Notes under the pieces: model-generated | Seen by the model: the letters and a program-made list of their open reading frames with translations, nothing else | Databases searched by the model: none | What the model was told of the DNA's origin: nothing | Program-made: the position numbers and the translations under genes | NCBI GenBank assembly: GCA_019054805.1 | Contig: JAHQIY010000025.1 | Span: 620,001 to 684,000, forward strand | Direction of reading: 5' to 3' | From: Brachionus manjavacas | Taxonomy: Eukaryota > Rotifera > Eurotatoria > Ploima > Brachionidae | DNA length: 64,000 nt | Shown: in pieces, positions 33,680 through 45,200 of the stretch | Layout: each line of letters opens with the position of its first letter | Numbering within the stretch: the first letter of the stretch is position 1

Positions 33680-35873
33680 CTTGTTTTTTTCTTGAGATTG
33701 GAATTTTGCGAATTTTTTGCCTAATTGGGCTGCTGTCAGTAAGAGAAATTGAATGATATAGTGATTGATTTGGTGTTAAATCCTTCATCGATTCAGCTTT
33801 GATTTGTTTACATTTTTCAACAAGCGATTCTTCAGCGCTTTTTAACTCATCATATTCGTCTACGTTCGATAAAATAAACAATGATGGTATGCTTTCCTTC
33901 CTTTTACAATGGCTGAAACTAACTGGATCGCTGGAGGAAAAAGCTAAATTTGAAATGTTGTTCACCATACTTCTAAGTTCATCATACAGATCTCTTGTAG
34001 TTGGACAAACAGATAGGATATCTTGTCCTAGAATAAAAGATTTTCCTAAATTTTTAATTACCAAAACTATTGCATGACAGTAGTGGTCTGCAAGCTGCAC
34101 CTTCACGAGCGCGCCGAATGAACTTACAAGTTCTCCATTTGCGGTTTTGAAAAGTCTGTTACCATCTACTCTGGTAGCTTTGGCAGTATGGTATATATTT
34201 TCATCCATTGCTGATACATCAGCACCTGTGTCTAACCTAAAATCAACTAAAACGTCGTTGACTTTACAAATACCGTCGATACGCTTTGTCGACATTTCCT
34301 CAATCAAGAACAATTTTGGTGTTTGTTTTGAAATCGACGTTGGTGTTTTGAAATCTTCTTGGTTTGTACCAAACATTGGTAAAGGATCTTGGTACGGGGT
34401 ACTTGTCAACGTGCTCTGGTTGGGTCCCCCAACGCTTTTGAAACTCACACTTTTCATGTCGTTTGACGAACGCTCTCCGTAATTTCCATTTTTTAAATTT
34501 GGGCAGTTTGTCTTATAATGACCAGGGTTGTTGCAGTGGTAGCAGATTGGTGTTCGAGATTGTTTATCTGAAAAAGCGCTTCTTTGGGTTCCATTTCTGT
34601 ACCCTGAGTTGTTTGGAGATTGGTGTTTGTACATTTGGGAATTTACAAATTCTTGCTGCTGATTTTGTTGGGATGTATACTGTCTATTTTGTTCGAACGA
34701 ACTACCTGGGTTATTAGTTCCATAATCATTTAATAAATATCGGTTATCGGATGAATTTTCCATTTCACTTACCTCATCAAGTATTTGTTCAAGGCTGACA
34801 AATTTTCTAAATCGCAGACACTCTCTGATCGCTTGAGATCTCAGTCCATTTTTGAATTGTTCCAACACAAATTGTTTCAAAGATTCACTATTTAAGTCTG
34901 GCCAGGCTTGTCTTGATAGTTTGCTTAACTCGGCTGCAAACAAAAAACAATTTACATCTGTGCGTTGGTATCGTTCATAAAACTGTTTTCGTGCCTCAGC
35001 AGTCGGAACACTCGGTTTTTTAAAAAACCTAATCATGGCTTCCTTGATTTGTTCATAACTCATTCGACTACCATCTCTATGGCGGAGCTCTCCTTACAAT
35101 TTTAAACATTCATGGTTCAAACATGACAATAATACATCTCGCTTATTCGGCATTTGATTTGCCTTCACATAAATTTCAAATTGATTCAACCATGTTACAA
35201 CATCATGTTTCCTAGTAAACTTCTCGGGTGGCTGAAGCGTCGTGCAGTTGAACACAGTCAACTGTTTGCCATGATCGCTGTTCGGTTCTTTAGCATCTTT
35301 TAATTTTTTCTTTTTAAGCGCTACATTACGCTTTGATTCAAACGAATTCTCACTAGAATCGCTTGAGAAGTACTTCTTCGTGCTCCCAATTGGGGTAAAA
35401 TATAATCTTCCTTGCAATGGCATTGTTGGATTATCATTACCATCCCACACACTATACAAATGACTTCTAGGTCTCATAATTGTTTTATTATTCAATTCAA
35501 CGCCGCTTGATGCATGATTTCTTTTTTACTCGACTGATCCTAAATCTGTGTAAGCTTTTGGTTTAGTGTGACAGCCAATGTAGTTCACGTGGCTTCCGTT
35601 TACATCTTTGGACATTCCACCGTCTTTCATTGCTTTACCATTAACCTCATTTCCACTTTGATCCGTTGTCTTCGACCTATACCAATTTTGAAATCCCCTG
35701 CACGTGCGCTTTGACAATTTTAATAATCCAATCAGACACCAGACTAAAATTATTGACAACAAAAATAATTGGGGATAATAAGAATTCCAATAAAATACGT
35801 TAATATTGTACCAAATCCCATCATAATACGTTCTACGCTCCCTATAAGCGCTAAAATACTCAAAAATTTTCAT
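33630..35873 (-). pseudogene. gag: Gypsy gag-protease region in one frame with two in-frame TAA codons
   Basis: One frame runs from 35873 to 33630, broken only by TAA at 35528-35526 and 35096-35094. The first segment (35873-35529) has a hydrophobic helix of about 20 residues (LFLLSIILVWCLIGLL), unusual for gag. The second begins near ATG 35477 with MRPRSHLYSVWDG and carries the capsid-like start (FTRKHDVVTWLNQFEIY). The third (from 35093) continues the capsid, then a CCHC zinc knuckle (CYHCNNPGHYKTNC, near 34541-34500) and an aspartic protease with DTGADVSAMD (near 34240). It ends by overlapping the start of pol by 50 nt in another frame. Confidence 0.85.
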
Positions 35874-35987
35874 CTTCCCCCTTCTTAACTTAACGATTAA
35901 ATCCGATAATCTTTTAGGCGTGCTTTGTTTTTAATTAATTCAAAACAAATGCACGATAATCAAGCAAAGTATATGCTTAATCCACTG

Positions 35988-35999
35988 GTCACGGCACCA
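35988..35999 (-). promoter_or_regulatory. Primer binding site, tRNA-His type
   Basis: One base after the 5' LTR the minus strand reads TGGTGCCGTGAC, which is complementary to the 3' end (GTCACGGCACCA) of animal tRNA-His. The assignment of the tRNA rests on the general tRNA-His acceptor sequence, not on a tRNA gene seen here. Confidence 0.75.
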
Positions 36000-36000
36000 A

Positions 36001-36239
36001 TGTTATGACCGAGACTAAGCAGGAGCTAAATTAATAAATAAAAAGGGAGATTTTGTGCAATCTCTTTATTTAGTACTTCTCGTTGCAATGCATAATAATA
36101 ATAATAAAAAAAGAACAAGTCAAAGCTAAAACATATTTGAAACTTGATAACTGTGATGCTGCAGATTAGAAGCGCTTTTCAACAGTCATATTTCAGTCTC
36201 AAACATGAATGTTGTACTTTTAAGATGACCACTGCAACA
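36001..36239 (-). repeat. 5' LTR of the Gypsy element
   Basis: 239 bp, same length and ends as the LTR at 28147-28385, five substitutions and no indel by eye. Because the element is on the minus strand this is its promoter-bearing 5' LTR. Confidence 0.93.
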
Positions 36240-36243
36240 ATAA

Positions 36244-38639
36244 TTTGATAGTAACAAAATTTTTAATGATTTTGCGTAACCAAAGGGTTAAACCGTATTC
36301 TGGGGGTTGTGATAATGATGGTTTTTCTTTATTATTACGTTGAACTAGCTTTTTTTGTGATAATTGGTATTTTAAGCAGAAGTCTACAAAATTCAAAATT
36401 GTGTCCAAGTTAATTTTTTTCTTTCAGCAAAATAATCTAGCATCGATTTTTGACAGTTAATTGTTCTTTATCACTATTTTTGCTTTATTGTATTTGTCTT
36501 GAGTTAATATCAAGTGTTTGGGTGACATATTGCAATGAACTTTGACAAAGTGGGCCACTCATTAATAGTCAACAAACTTCACATTGGCCTATATCCCGTT
36601 GACCACATGAAGTTTTCAACATTAAATACCTTAGTTTTGTTCTTGGATCATCTTCTTCGTTAGATTGACCCAAAATTGTCCTTAGTTTATCCATGTACGT
36701 CTGACTTGATTTCTCTGGCTTAGCAGCATATTTAACCATATAACGTATCGCTGCATTTTTGTCAATTATAATTTGCATTTCGGTGTTGCCCCTCCAATGG
36801 TGACAACAAAGGATATTGTGCACATTCATATTAGAATCATTCCTTTTGAGTTTTATTTCAGCAATAATTGTATTTTCGGTTTCTTTGAAAACTATTTCGG
36901 TTTTATCTTGTAATAGAATTGGAAATTCAAATCGGCGTTCTTTACCTTGCTTTTTGGATTTACAATATCCATCTGGCCTACATACATGTCGTTGAACGAA
37001 ATTAACAAGGTTTTCATAATCTTTATCATAATCTTTCGGATCAATTTCAAGATATTTAATGAACTTGGGTGAATTTCAGATTGTCCATCATATATTAGGG
37101 TCGAACGTGAATTCATAGGTGAGAGAAGAGTTTCGGCATATGTAATTACTTTAGTTTCACTTGCCTTCCCTTCTTTAATTAAAGCTAAAAGTTTATTCTT
37201 CATCGTATTTATTAGAGTCTAGTTGTTTTTCAGCAAGTCTCCCGAGTATGGTGTCATTTTTCTTAGAAGTTGTTTGGCTAATTTTTTTAAATTAATTTTT
37301 TTTTATATCTATTTTAATATATTCTTTAAATTACCAGAGCCATCGTTTAGCATTTTTTTTAATTCATTTATAGTCAAATTTGCGTCACCGGGGTTCTGCT
37401 TTAAGTAAACTTTTGTTTGGTCAAGTGGACGATGACGACTAATTCGATCAAAAATCCAAAATTTAAATCGTGGGTGCTCTGCAAAGGGACAATAGTTGAA
37501 TTTTGTTTTCGGGTTGACTGTTGCATATTTCAATAAATGTTGAACTGCTAATGTTTCAGACACCATTACTTTGCGAGATTTTTATGTTGGATCGCCGGAT
37601 CCAAACGAAAATAGTTTTTGAAAAACAAGAACACATAAGCCATCGAATTCAAATTCGTTTATAGGGGCTGTTGATTAATAGGCCAATTAAGCTTATGCTT
37701 AATCTTATCAAATTGTAAGACTTTTTCTTCTTCCGGTTGAATAAAAAATTGACTTACTGTATCATCTTCGAAATGATTCTGTACAATTTCGGGTCCAAGG
37801 TCTCGATTTAGTATTTCTTTCTCATGTTTATTTTGTTGTTCATCAGTTATTTCGTTAAAATAATTTGGTATTTGATCATTTGGTAGCAAATTGAGTTTTT
37901 CTTCATTAAGTTGAATACCATAAGATCTCCAGGATGGGTTGTTTTTAAGTAAGAAATCTAAAGCCATTGCTACGCGGTTTTTGTTTACTTTAAATTCTTT
38001 TGAATTTTTTTTGAAACCTTTTTTTTTAATAACCAATATAGGGAGTTCGTTTATCAGTCTAGGCAAAGTTGTAACAATTTTTGAAATGTCCTGCTTAAAT
38101 TGATCACATATCCTTTGGTAACTAGTTGACCACCAGTTAGACGATACACACTCATTACAGCCAAGATTGGTGAAATTAACATTTCCTCAACCATAGTTAA
38201 ATTATATAAGCACTTTTTCGCATCATCGGTTAATAAGTGGTGATTAGGATTCATGTCATTGTGAGAAGTAAGCTTGTTTTTATTAGAATGACATGTCTTA
38301 CATTTTGCTAATTTTGTTGGCCAAAGTTCAGAACAATTAGTACAATAAAAAGTTTCATATTCTCTTACAATGGTATGAAACTTTTGAATTTCATCAAGTA
38401 CCCATATGCAATGGACCATACTTTAATGAGTTGAACTCTTTTAAATAAGTTTCCTTTGTAATACTACTACTGTCCTTGGGTACAATATTTGTAATCGGTG
38501 GATTTAATGAGGAATTTCCGTTCTTCGTATTGTACTTGCATTTAAGGTTTCGAATAGATCTATGATCTGCAGCCCCACATTTACATTTAGGAATCGACAA
38601 AGTCGGATCTATAAAAATAGAATTCGATTGTAGTGTCAT
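36244..38639 (-). pseudogene. Helitron Rep N-terminal half (zinc region, DUF6570-like, Helitron_like_N)
   Basis: Minus strand, in several frames. 38639-38394 has IPKCKCGAADHRSIRNLKC, a Cys/His-rich start. 38419-38054 has CTNC..CKTC and LTMVEEMLISPILAVMSVY, RLTGGQLVTKGYVINL, the block usually annotated DUF6570 in Helitrons. 37566-37309 has HPRFKFWIFDRISRHR and NPGDANLTINELKKML, typical of Helitron_like_N. 36829-36569 has NAAIRYMVKYAAKPEKSS and SCGQRDIGQCEVC. Stops and shifts separate these blocks. I cannot find the HUH (His-x-His) box or the two-Tyr segment expected between 37300 and 36850, so the nicking centre seems lost. The reading resumes at 28146 beyond the LTR element. Confidence 0.85.
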
Positions 38640-39175
38640 TTTTTCTGACCCGTTTAATTGTTTTGAATTATAATGTCAGGCGTGTTTTAGATTAAGTAAT
38701 AATATCTATCTTTTAGTAGTTAGAGTGTCTACCTTTTAGATTTTAGCACTTATTCTATAATTAGGAGTAATAGCGGTTAAAGTTTTTGAGTATTTAGATT
38801 TTTAGTTTTTTATGCTTTAATTAATAATCGTACTGTAGATATCGGAGATGCTGAGAGTTTTGATATTGATTTTGTAGAGTTGTTAACTTGATTTACATTA
38901 TACGACATGTTTAATTCAGGTGATGTTGTGTATGTATTGGAAATGAATGCTCGATTGAATGTATTGGCAGTCTGATGATTAAAAAAAGTTCATTTTTTTA
39001 ATAAGAAAAGCAATAAAGACTTTGAAGTGCTAATTAAGAAACATAATCGATAAAATCAATCAATATTTTTATATAAATTTTTTCTTTAAATTTAAAATTA
39101 TTGCCCGTGAGCCCTCTTAGTATTTTATATTTCTGGAAATTTTTATCTAAGTCTTTATTTTTGATGAGGCGTAAT
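38640..39175. other. Non-coding spacer between Helitron and hypothetical gene
   Basis: It presumably contains the 5' end of the Helitron and the 3' flank of the gene at 39176-39731 (AATAAA near 39160-39155 on the minus strand). No Helitron TC start could be fixed. Confidence 0.4.
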
Positions 39176-39731
39176 TTAAAAAGTTACATTAGGTTTTGGT
39201 GAGGTTCTTAATTTAAATGCCGATTTAGATTGATGTTGACTGTCTTCAATTAGAGAATTCGGTTTACGTTTTGGTGTTTTTGAAATTGATATTGACGAAC
39301 CTGACATGGACAATATTGCATTGTTAAAAGTTTCATTAGAACTCTTTAAAATTTGTTTAAAGATTCTTTTAAATTTTTTTTTCCATTCAAAAGTTACCAA
39401 TGACTTAAAAGACGAAGGTGTCAAATTGGAGGCTTCCTTTTAAATATAATTTAAAAGGATATTTAAAAGTTGAATTTGAATTAATTGCCAATTCAAATTC
39501 AAACATAAAAATGAATAATTGCCAATTCATCATTTTTATGGAATGATTACAAACTTTGACCAGATGTATCATCCATATTTGTTCAAATAATTCATCAGAC
39601 ATTTTATATTTGTTAATAAATTTCTTATTTAAGTCATTTTTTTGAGATTGTAACTGTTTAGCTTGATCGATTAACCGGACTAATTGTTGGGAGAATTTAT
39701 TTAAATGGTCGAAATATTCAAAATTCTCCAT
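39176..39731 (-). CDS. Hypothetical small protein, two exons
   Basis: Start ATG 39731 (MENFEYFDHLNKFSQQ); first exon to about 39551, with donor GTTTGT after VK; acceptor TTTAAAAG at about 39433, second exon to TAA 39176. Joined in phase this gives roughly 145 residues: an N-terminal helix rich in Gln and Leu, then SSFKSLVTFEWKKKFKRI, and a Ser/Lys/Pro-rich tail ending KLRTSPKPNVTF. The intron contains a short repeated GAATTGGCAATTA motif. An AATAAA follows the stop. I do not recognise a family. A hAT-like MITE lies 40 bp upstream of the start codon, so promoter effects are possible. The donor choice is uncertain. Confidence 0.45.
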
Positions 39732-39778
39732 CGAAAAAAGTATTTGTTGAAAAAAAAGAGGTAAGCCGGCGTATTTTA

Positions 39779-40124
39779 CAGAGTTGTTTAAAAGTCCCAA
39801 AAAAAAGTCTAAATCATCAAAAAAAAAAGTCCAAGTCAGGACTTTTAAATTTTTTTTTATCAAAAAGAAAGTCTCACCAAAGAGTTTTTTTTTTTTTTTT
39901 CTAAAATAAACGAGCTGCCAAAAAATAAATTAAAGAAAATAAAATTTATGATTTTTTATTTTAATTTTAAAATTGGATCAACAGAGATGTTCCGCTTTTT
40001 TTTGACTTGGACTTTTTTTTTGAAAAAAAAAATTAAATTCTTTGATGGGACTTTTGAAAAAAAAAAAAAAAAAAAAGTCTTGACTTGGACTTAACTTCAG
40101 ACTTGTGACTTTTAAACAACTCTG
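39779..40124. mobile_element. hAT-like MITE with perfect 8-bp target duplication
   Basis: Ends CAGAGTTGTTTAAAAGTCC and GACTTTTAAACAACTCTG form terminal inverted repeats. GTATTTTA is found on both sides (39771-39778, 40125-40132). 8-bp duplications and CAG..CTG ends are the hAT signature. The 346-bp interior is made of A/T runs and GACTTGGAC-type repeats, no frame. The intact duplication suggests a fairly recent insertion. Confidence 0.88.
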
Positions 40125-40445
40125 GTATTTTAACTTTATTCTAAATAATTTTTTGTATTAACATCTTGCAATATTTTTTAGTTTCTAACTGTAACTAGGA
40201 GAACAAAAGAAACTGAATAATTATACTAAATAGTTATTTTTTCGTTCATTTGTAAAAATAAACTGATTTGTAATATAATGAAGATCTTTGTCTTTTATTC
40301 TTATTTTTATTTTTTAAAAAAAACTAGATCTTCTTTTTTTACTAATTAAGCTTCATATTTTTTAAAAAAAAAAGGATCTTCTTTTTTTATCAATTTAGCT
40401 TCAAAAAAAGAAGTTTTTTTGTTCCTCGCAATTAATTTTTTTTTT

Positions 40446-40930
40446 AATTTATTTATTTGTTTGTTTGTTTTTTGTAATCCTTCAGAATAAATTATAAAAA
40501 GCAAAAAAATCAAAAATAAGATCAAAATAAAAATAAAGTAAATAAGCTAGAAAAAATAATATAAAGAAAATATATATATTGAAAAAGGTTGTTACATGTG
40601 GCACATGTTTGCATAGTTCAAGTTTAAGGAAAAAAAGGAGGAAATAGTAAGGTAGCAATTACACAATGGAGTTGGGTATTCAATATATCTTGATTCGAAA
40701 CCTTCTTTGTATTCTTTCACCAGTCTTTCAACCAATGGAATAGAATGACTCAGTCCTGTCCCAACATATTTCTCACTCAACTCAAAAAAGCCAATTAGAG
40801 ACTGTTAGTTATTTAAGTTTATTAAAAGCCTCATGATGCACCATGTTGGAATCAGTATCATATTTTAAACTTAAGGATAGATCTGTCTGCTGTATTCTGA
40901 ATTGCTTGTAGTTTTTTGATATTATTTTAG
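40446..40930 (-). mobile_element. 5'-truncated non-LTR retrotransposon (RT C-terminus and 3' UTR)
   Basis: The minus strand carries at 40780-40592 a frame with SEKYVGTGLSHSIPLVERLV and EGFESRYIEYPTPLCNCYL, matching in position and sequence the region at about 8530-8400 of the element 7171-9234. Then follow CTCCTTTTTTTCCTTAAACT, TATGCAAACATGTGCCACAT and the tail CTGAAGGATTACAAAAAACA AACAAACAAAT at 40490-40446. The hairpin part of the tail is partly deleted here. Confidence 0.7.
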
Positions 40931-41095
40931 AGAAACCTGCAGCAAGAAAATATAATTTTTAGAGCATTAATAAATGAGTGAATTTATTTTCAGATAATTT
41001 ATCTTAAAATAAACAATTTTAGAAAACGTAATTTACCTGTAGATAAATTTTTTTATTTTTTTACATGAATGAAAAAATTAATTAATTTCACGTAA

Positions 41096-41864
41096 ATGTC
41101 AATAATCAAAAGAATAAAAATAGAAATAAATTCGGAACAACTGAAAAAAATTAGTGAATCGAATGACAATTTTGTGTTTGATGATGATAAAGAAGAAGGT
41201 GCTGTTCAACCGCAATCAACTCTTTTGTTAACAAAGCCTAAAATTGATTTAAGTAATAAAACTTTGGTTAAAGATGTGCCTAAACGTGGAGCCCCTACTT
41301 TAGCCGAAAGAAAACGAAAAGCCAATCAAGCATCTGTAACAGTCCAAAAAAACAAATGTTCAAAAACAGTAAATACAGATGGGCAAAATCAAATAAAAGA
41401 GTTTTTGGAATCAATCATTTTAGACGAATATAAAGCCTTAATCGAGAATTTTATTTTACCAACAACAAACTTGACAAAATAGAAATCCGTCTTAAAAACC
41501 TCTTTACAAAATATATTAGAAAATGTGTTACATTTAAAAACAAACTTGTACTTAATCTCATTGAGGACTATGTTGGTGCATTCGTTAACAGTTCAAGGAC
41601 TTGAAAAAAAAAACGCCACTTTGCAGTATCTGGGATGAAAACAAGCTATGGATCAATGAAAGTGGTCTTTAAATTTTTCTTTATAACAAAAAAACTGTAA
41701 TCACGCATTAGATATAGTTAAATTATGTAAAATTTGTTGTTTATCATGTGAATCTAAGAATATAGTTTGTGATAATTGTTCTTGTATTTTTCATTTAAAA
41801 TGTGTTGATAGAACTTATGCTCCAAAAAAAAAAGAAATAGATTTGTAATGAATGTGCTAATTGA
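41096..41864 (+). pseudogene. Decayed PHD-finger gene, possibly element-borne
   Basis: 41096-41482 is open (MSIIKRIKIEINSEQLKK..), acidic and Lys-rich, with KRGAPTLAERKRK. Beyond a frame shift near 41478 the coding continues (LKNLFTKYIRKCVTFKN), and near 41716 a PHD finger begins: CKIC, CESKNIVCDNC, FHLKCV, and, after a shift in an A-run near 41826-41835, CNEC at the end. That is the C4HC3 order. PHD fingers read histone H3 tails. Similar inverted sequences flank it (GTGAATTTATTTTCAGATAA at 40978 and its mirror near 41880-41911), so it may be cargo of a DNA transposon. At least three lesions make it inactive. Confidence 0.65.
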
Positions 41865-42203
41865 TTAATCTTTTTTTTTATCTGAAAATAAACTTTTTTT
41901 TTAATTCACTTACAAATATTTTATCTGATTTTCTTTTTGTTTATTTACAGATAATTTACGTGAAAATAAACGTATTCTTAATAAATATTTAATAATTTTA
42001 CAATTTCAAGAGAATTGTGTACAAATGATAGACTGAATAAAAAATGATTTTTTGGCATGTAATTTAATTTTAATCTTCAAATTTAAATCGTCAAGTTTCA
42101 TATAATTTTTGAAGAAGATAGAAAAAAAAACAAAAAAAACAAAAAGAAATAAAACAATAACATCGAACAATATAATAGCTTTATTACAAACTAAGTACAA
42201 TTT
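41865..42203. other. 3' flank of xrn2
   Basis: AT-rich. On the minus strand an AATAAA (42185-42180) lies 19 bases after the xrn2 stop and is its probable polyadenylation signal. GATAATTTACGTGAAAATAA at 41951 resembles the flank at 40995. Confidence 0.55.
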
Positions 42204-45200
42204 CTATCGGTTGTTTTGTTGGTTATTTTGTTGATTATTCTGCTTGTTGTATTGCCTGTATCCTTGCTGATAATTGGCATTTTGGTTGTATTGATTATTG
42301 GGACGCTCTCTACCTTCATCGTCCTCATTACTGAATCGCGTATGCTGATTTTGATTAAAGTTCTGGCTTGTTTGGCGATAATATGCATTTCTTTGCTGGC
42401 CAAATCCTTGATTGAAATTGGAGTGATTGCCGCGCTGTTGTTGTTGTTGTTGTTGTTGGTAAAACTGATCATTTCTTTGATAGTTGAAGTTTCGTCTGTT
42501 GTCATAATTGGCTTGTTGTTGATGTTGACCTTGAGATTGTTGTGCATGAGCATGGCCACGATTGTTGTAATTGTTGTAATTATTAGTGTTGTTGTTGTTG
42601 TAGTTGTTGTTGTTGTTGTAGTTGTAGTTGGAATTTGAATATTGCTTGTTTTGTTGACTAAACGAAGAGTGTCTGTCCGAGTAAGAAGAGCTTTTGTAGC
42701 TTCCATAAAAGCTGTCGTTGCCACCGTGAGCAGAAGACACTAGGGACGAAGAGATTTGGCAATGACTGAGTGAGTTGTTGATCATTCGATTGGCAACAAT
42801 TCCGCTTCTGTTTTGTCTGTAGTTGTCTCTAGATTGATTGTTGAAGCCATATCTGGGCCTGTAGCCATGCTGTTGAAAGTCTTCGGGCTTGAGAGTCGAT
42901 TGGGGAATTATGGCGCCTTGGAGCATCGAACTTTTGAACACGTACTCAGAGTCATAGACCGGATCGTGAAAGTGTACACTGAGTACGTGGTTGTTTGGAA
43001 TGTCGGCGCAGACGAACCGCAGCGGCGATTTGTACGTCTCGCCTTCGAGACACACATGTTCGTCGAGCCACACTTTGCCAGCGATGCCGCCACTCAGCTC
43101 GACGTCCATGTCCACCGAGTGCTTGAAGCTCTTGTACTTTTTGGCGCTTGTGTTCGCCTCTTGGTAAATAGTGGCGAAAAACGAGTACAATTTGTGAGAG
43201 CTGTGCACAAAAAAAGTGTCGTTGCCGCGCGTGTTTCGTTTTTTTTCCTCTTGCGACAACTTGTCCTGGTACATTTGGAGCGTTCTCTTGAGTCTCACCT
43301 CGTCCACAAACGGCAACAGAGCGACGCCTTGCCAGCTGGCTTTTTTTCCGTTCAAATCAATCTGAAAGTCTTCGGGATAGAAGTCGATGATGGCCGAAGT
43401 TTCGTCGGTCATCAGACTTTGCCACGGCTCGGGAATATGCTTTTTGCTGGCGGCCGGAAAAACAGCCATCAGCTGCTCGAACGGCTTGAACGGCTCGGTC
43501 TTTAGGCTAAAGTCGGCCTCTGTCAACTCAATTTCAATGAAGTCCGAGGCAAACGGCGCATAGTGATACGGAAAGTACCAGTCCCACGACGGCACACCTT
43601 GATAGTAATACTTCAATACCCACTGAAGACCGATGGCGTAATGGCGCGCAACCTTTTGCCTAAAATCAATGTCGCTCTCTTCCACATCAAACTTGACTTT
43701 GTAGTATCGATGCTTCCATCCGTCTTCCCACAGTCGCACCTCATCATTGGCGTCCTCGTCCTCATCTTCTTTCTCTTCTTCTTTCTCTTCTTCTTTCATT
43801 TCTACTTTCTCTTCTTCACGCTCTGCTCTTGCTTGGCCGCCTTCAGCCTCGGACTCTTTGACTACTAGAACTTTTTTTGCACCATCACCATCACACTCCG
43901 CATCATGCTGTTTGTTCAGCTGATCGTGGTCGTCTGTCTTTCGCTTGACGCCTCTTTTTTCGTCCTCGCCGAACGCCGCCGAACCCGCTGCTTGATGTTG
44001 CTGTTGTTGGTTTGGCGTGTTGGTTGGGCCTAGCGGGAGTGGCGTGTACGGTCCACTTTTCATCCAGTCGGGCATGCGAAGCGGCAGGTCGTGGCCGACT
44101 CTTGAACGCTCCTTTTGCTCCTTGAGCTGTTTCTTGCGGTCTCTTTGGCGCTGACGATAGTTGAGTTCGTTTTGCTGGCGCCTCTTGAAAATGTCGTCTT
44201 CGACTTGGCCGATGCGCGACAAAATCAGCTGAGCTCGGTGCAGATTGACGTCGCCACACTCGGTCAAATAGCCGTCCGACTTGCTAATGATGTCTTTGTA
44301 CAAGTTGACGAGGCGATCGATGGCGCCCTCGCGGATCTCCAGCGACGGCAAATGAGGCAAAAAGTCGTTGCCGACAAAAAAGCACATAAAGACCCAGTCG
44401 TCAATGGCTCGTTCGATGTCGAACTCGAACGGCAGCTCTTTGAACGCCAGCTCTTTGCTCAAGTACTCGCGCAGCACGCTCAGTCGCAGAAAAATGTACT
44501 TTTGTTCTGTGGGCGCAAGGCCGCTGGCCTCGATTTGGCTTTTGTCGCGGGGCATGCCCGTGCACTCCTTGGTCTCGTGGCCGAACTGCGAGCAGATCTC
44601 GCACGGCCTCGGCGCGTTCGGCCGAAACTCTTCTCTGATAATGGTGAAGTTGGGCTCGTGGGTGGCCAGGCCGAGCATGATCAGGTCGGCGTCGGCCCCG
44701 CACAGCACATGGTGCGTGTTCGGCTCGTGGCTCGGGTTGGCTCGTTGACGCCGAATAAAGTCCATTATTTTGTGCTCGCCTTCGCCGGGCACGTTCGCGT
44801 CCGACAAAATGACAGCGATGTTCTTCCAGCCCGGGTCGCTGTTGAGCCTCTCGTGCACGTAGTATCTGAGACACTCGGCAAGGCGGTGCATAAACGGCGT
44901 GCCTGGCGTGATGCAATTCGAGTCGAACTTTTCCGATTGAGGAACGTCGGCCGGAACGCTTCCGCCGTTGGCCACTATTTGCTCTTTGAGCCGCTTGATC
45001 TCCGAACACTTTTCGTAGGTCTCTTTGGCCGCGCGGAAGCGACGCGACCGCTGCTGATTCATCTTGGCTCGCGGCGCGACGCCGTCTATCGCCATGTACA
45101 GCAGTTTTCTCGGCCGCACAATCGAAAATATTCTGTCGATGAATTCAAAGATGATGACCATCATTTCGTCTTCGGTTTTTGGCGCTGGCCGATCTTCCGG

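Larger units (their letters stand above)
28147..36239 (-). mobile_element. Gypsy-type LTR retrotransposon, full length, with 3' accessory ORFs
   Basis: It is bounded by two 239-bp LTRs (TG..CA) and flanked by ATAA on both sides (28143-28146, 36240-36243), a 4-bp target duplication. Order on the minus strand: LTR, primer binding site, 5' ORF, gag with zinc knuckle and protease, pol (RT, RNase H, integrase), GPY/F-like C-terminus, three accessory frames, polypurine tract, LTR. Integrase after RNase H is the Gypsy order. Five differences between the LTRs indicate an insertion much younger than the host Helitron. In-frame stops in gag and several 1-nt shifts at homopolymers suggest that this copy is no longer active or that the assembly has small errors. 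Confidence 0.93.

Noticed and set aside
42191..42724. 177-codon Thr-rich frame overlapping the end of xrn2
   Set aside because: It is the repeat-rich Asn/Gln tail of xrn2 read in another frame.
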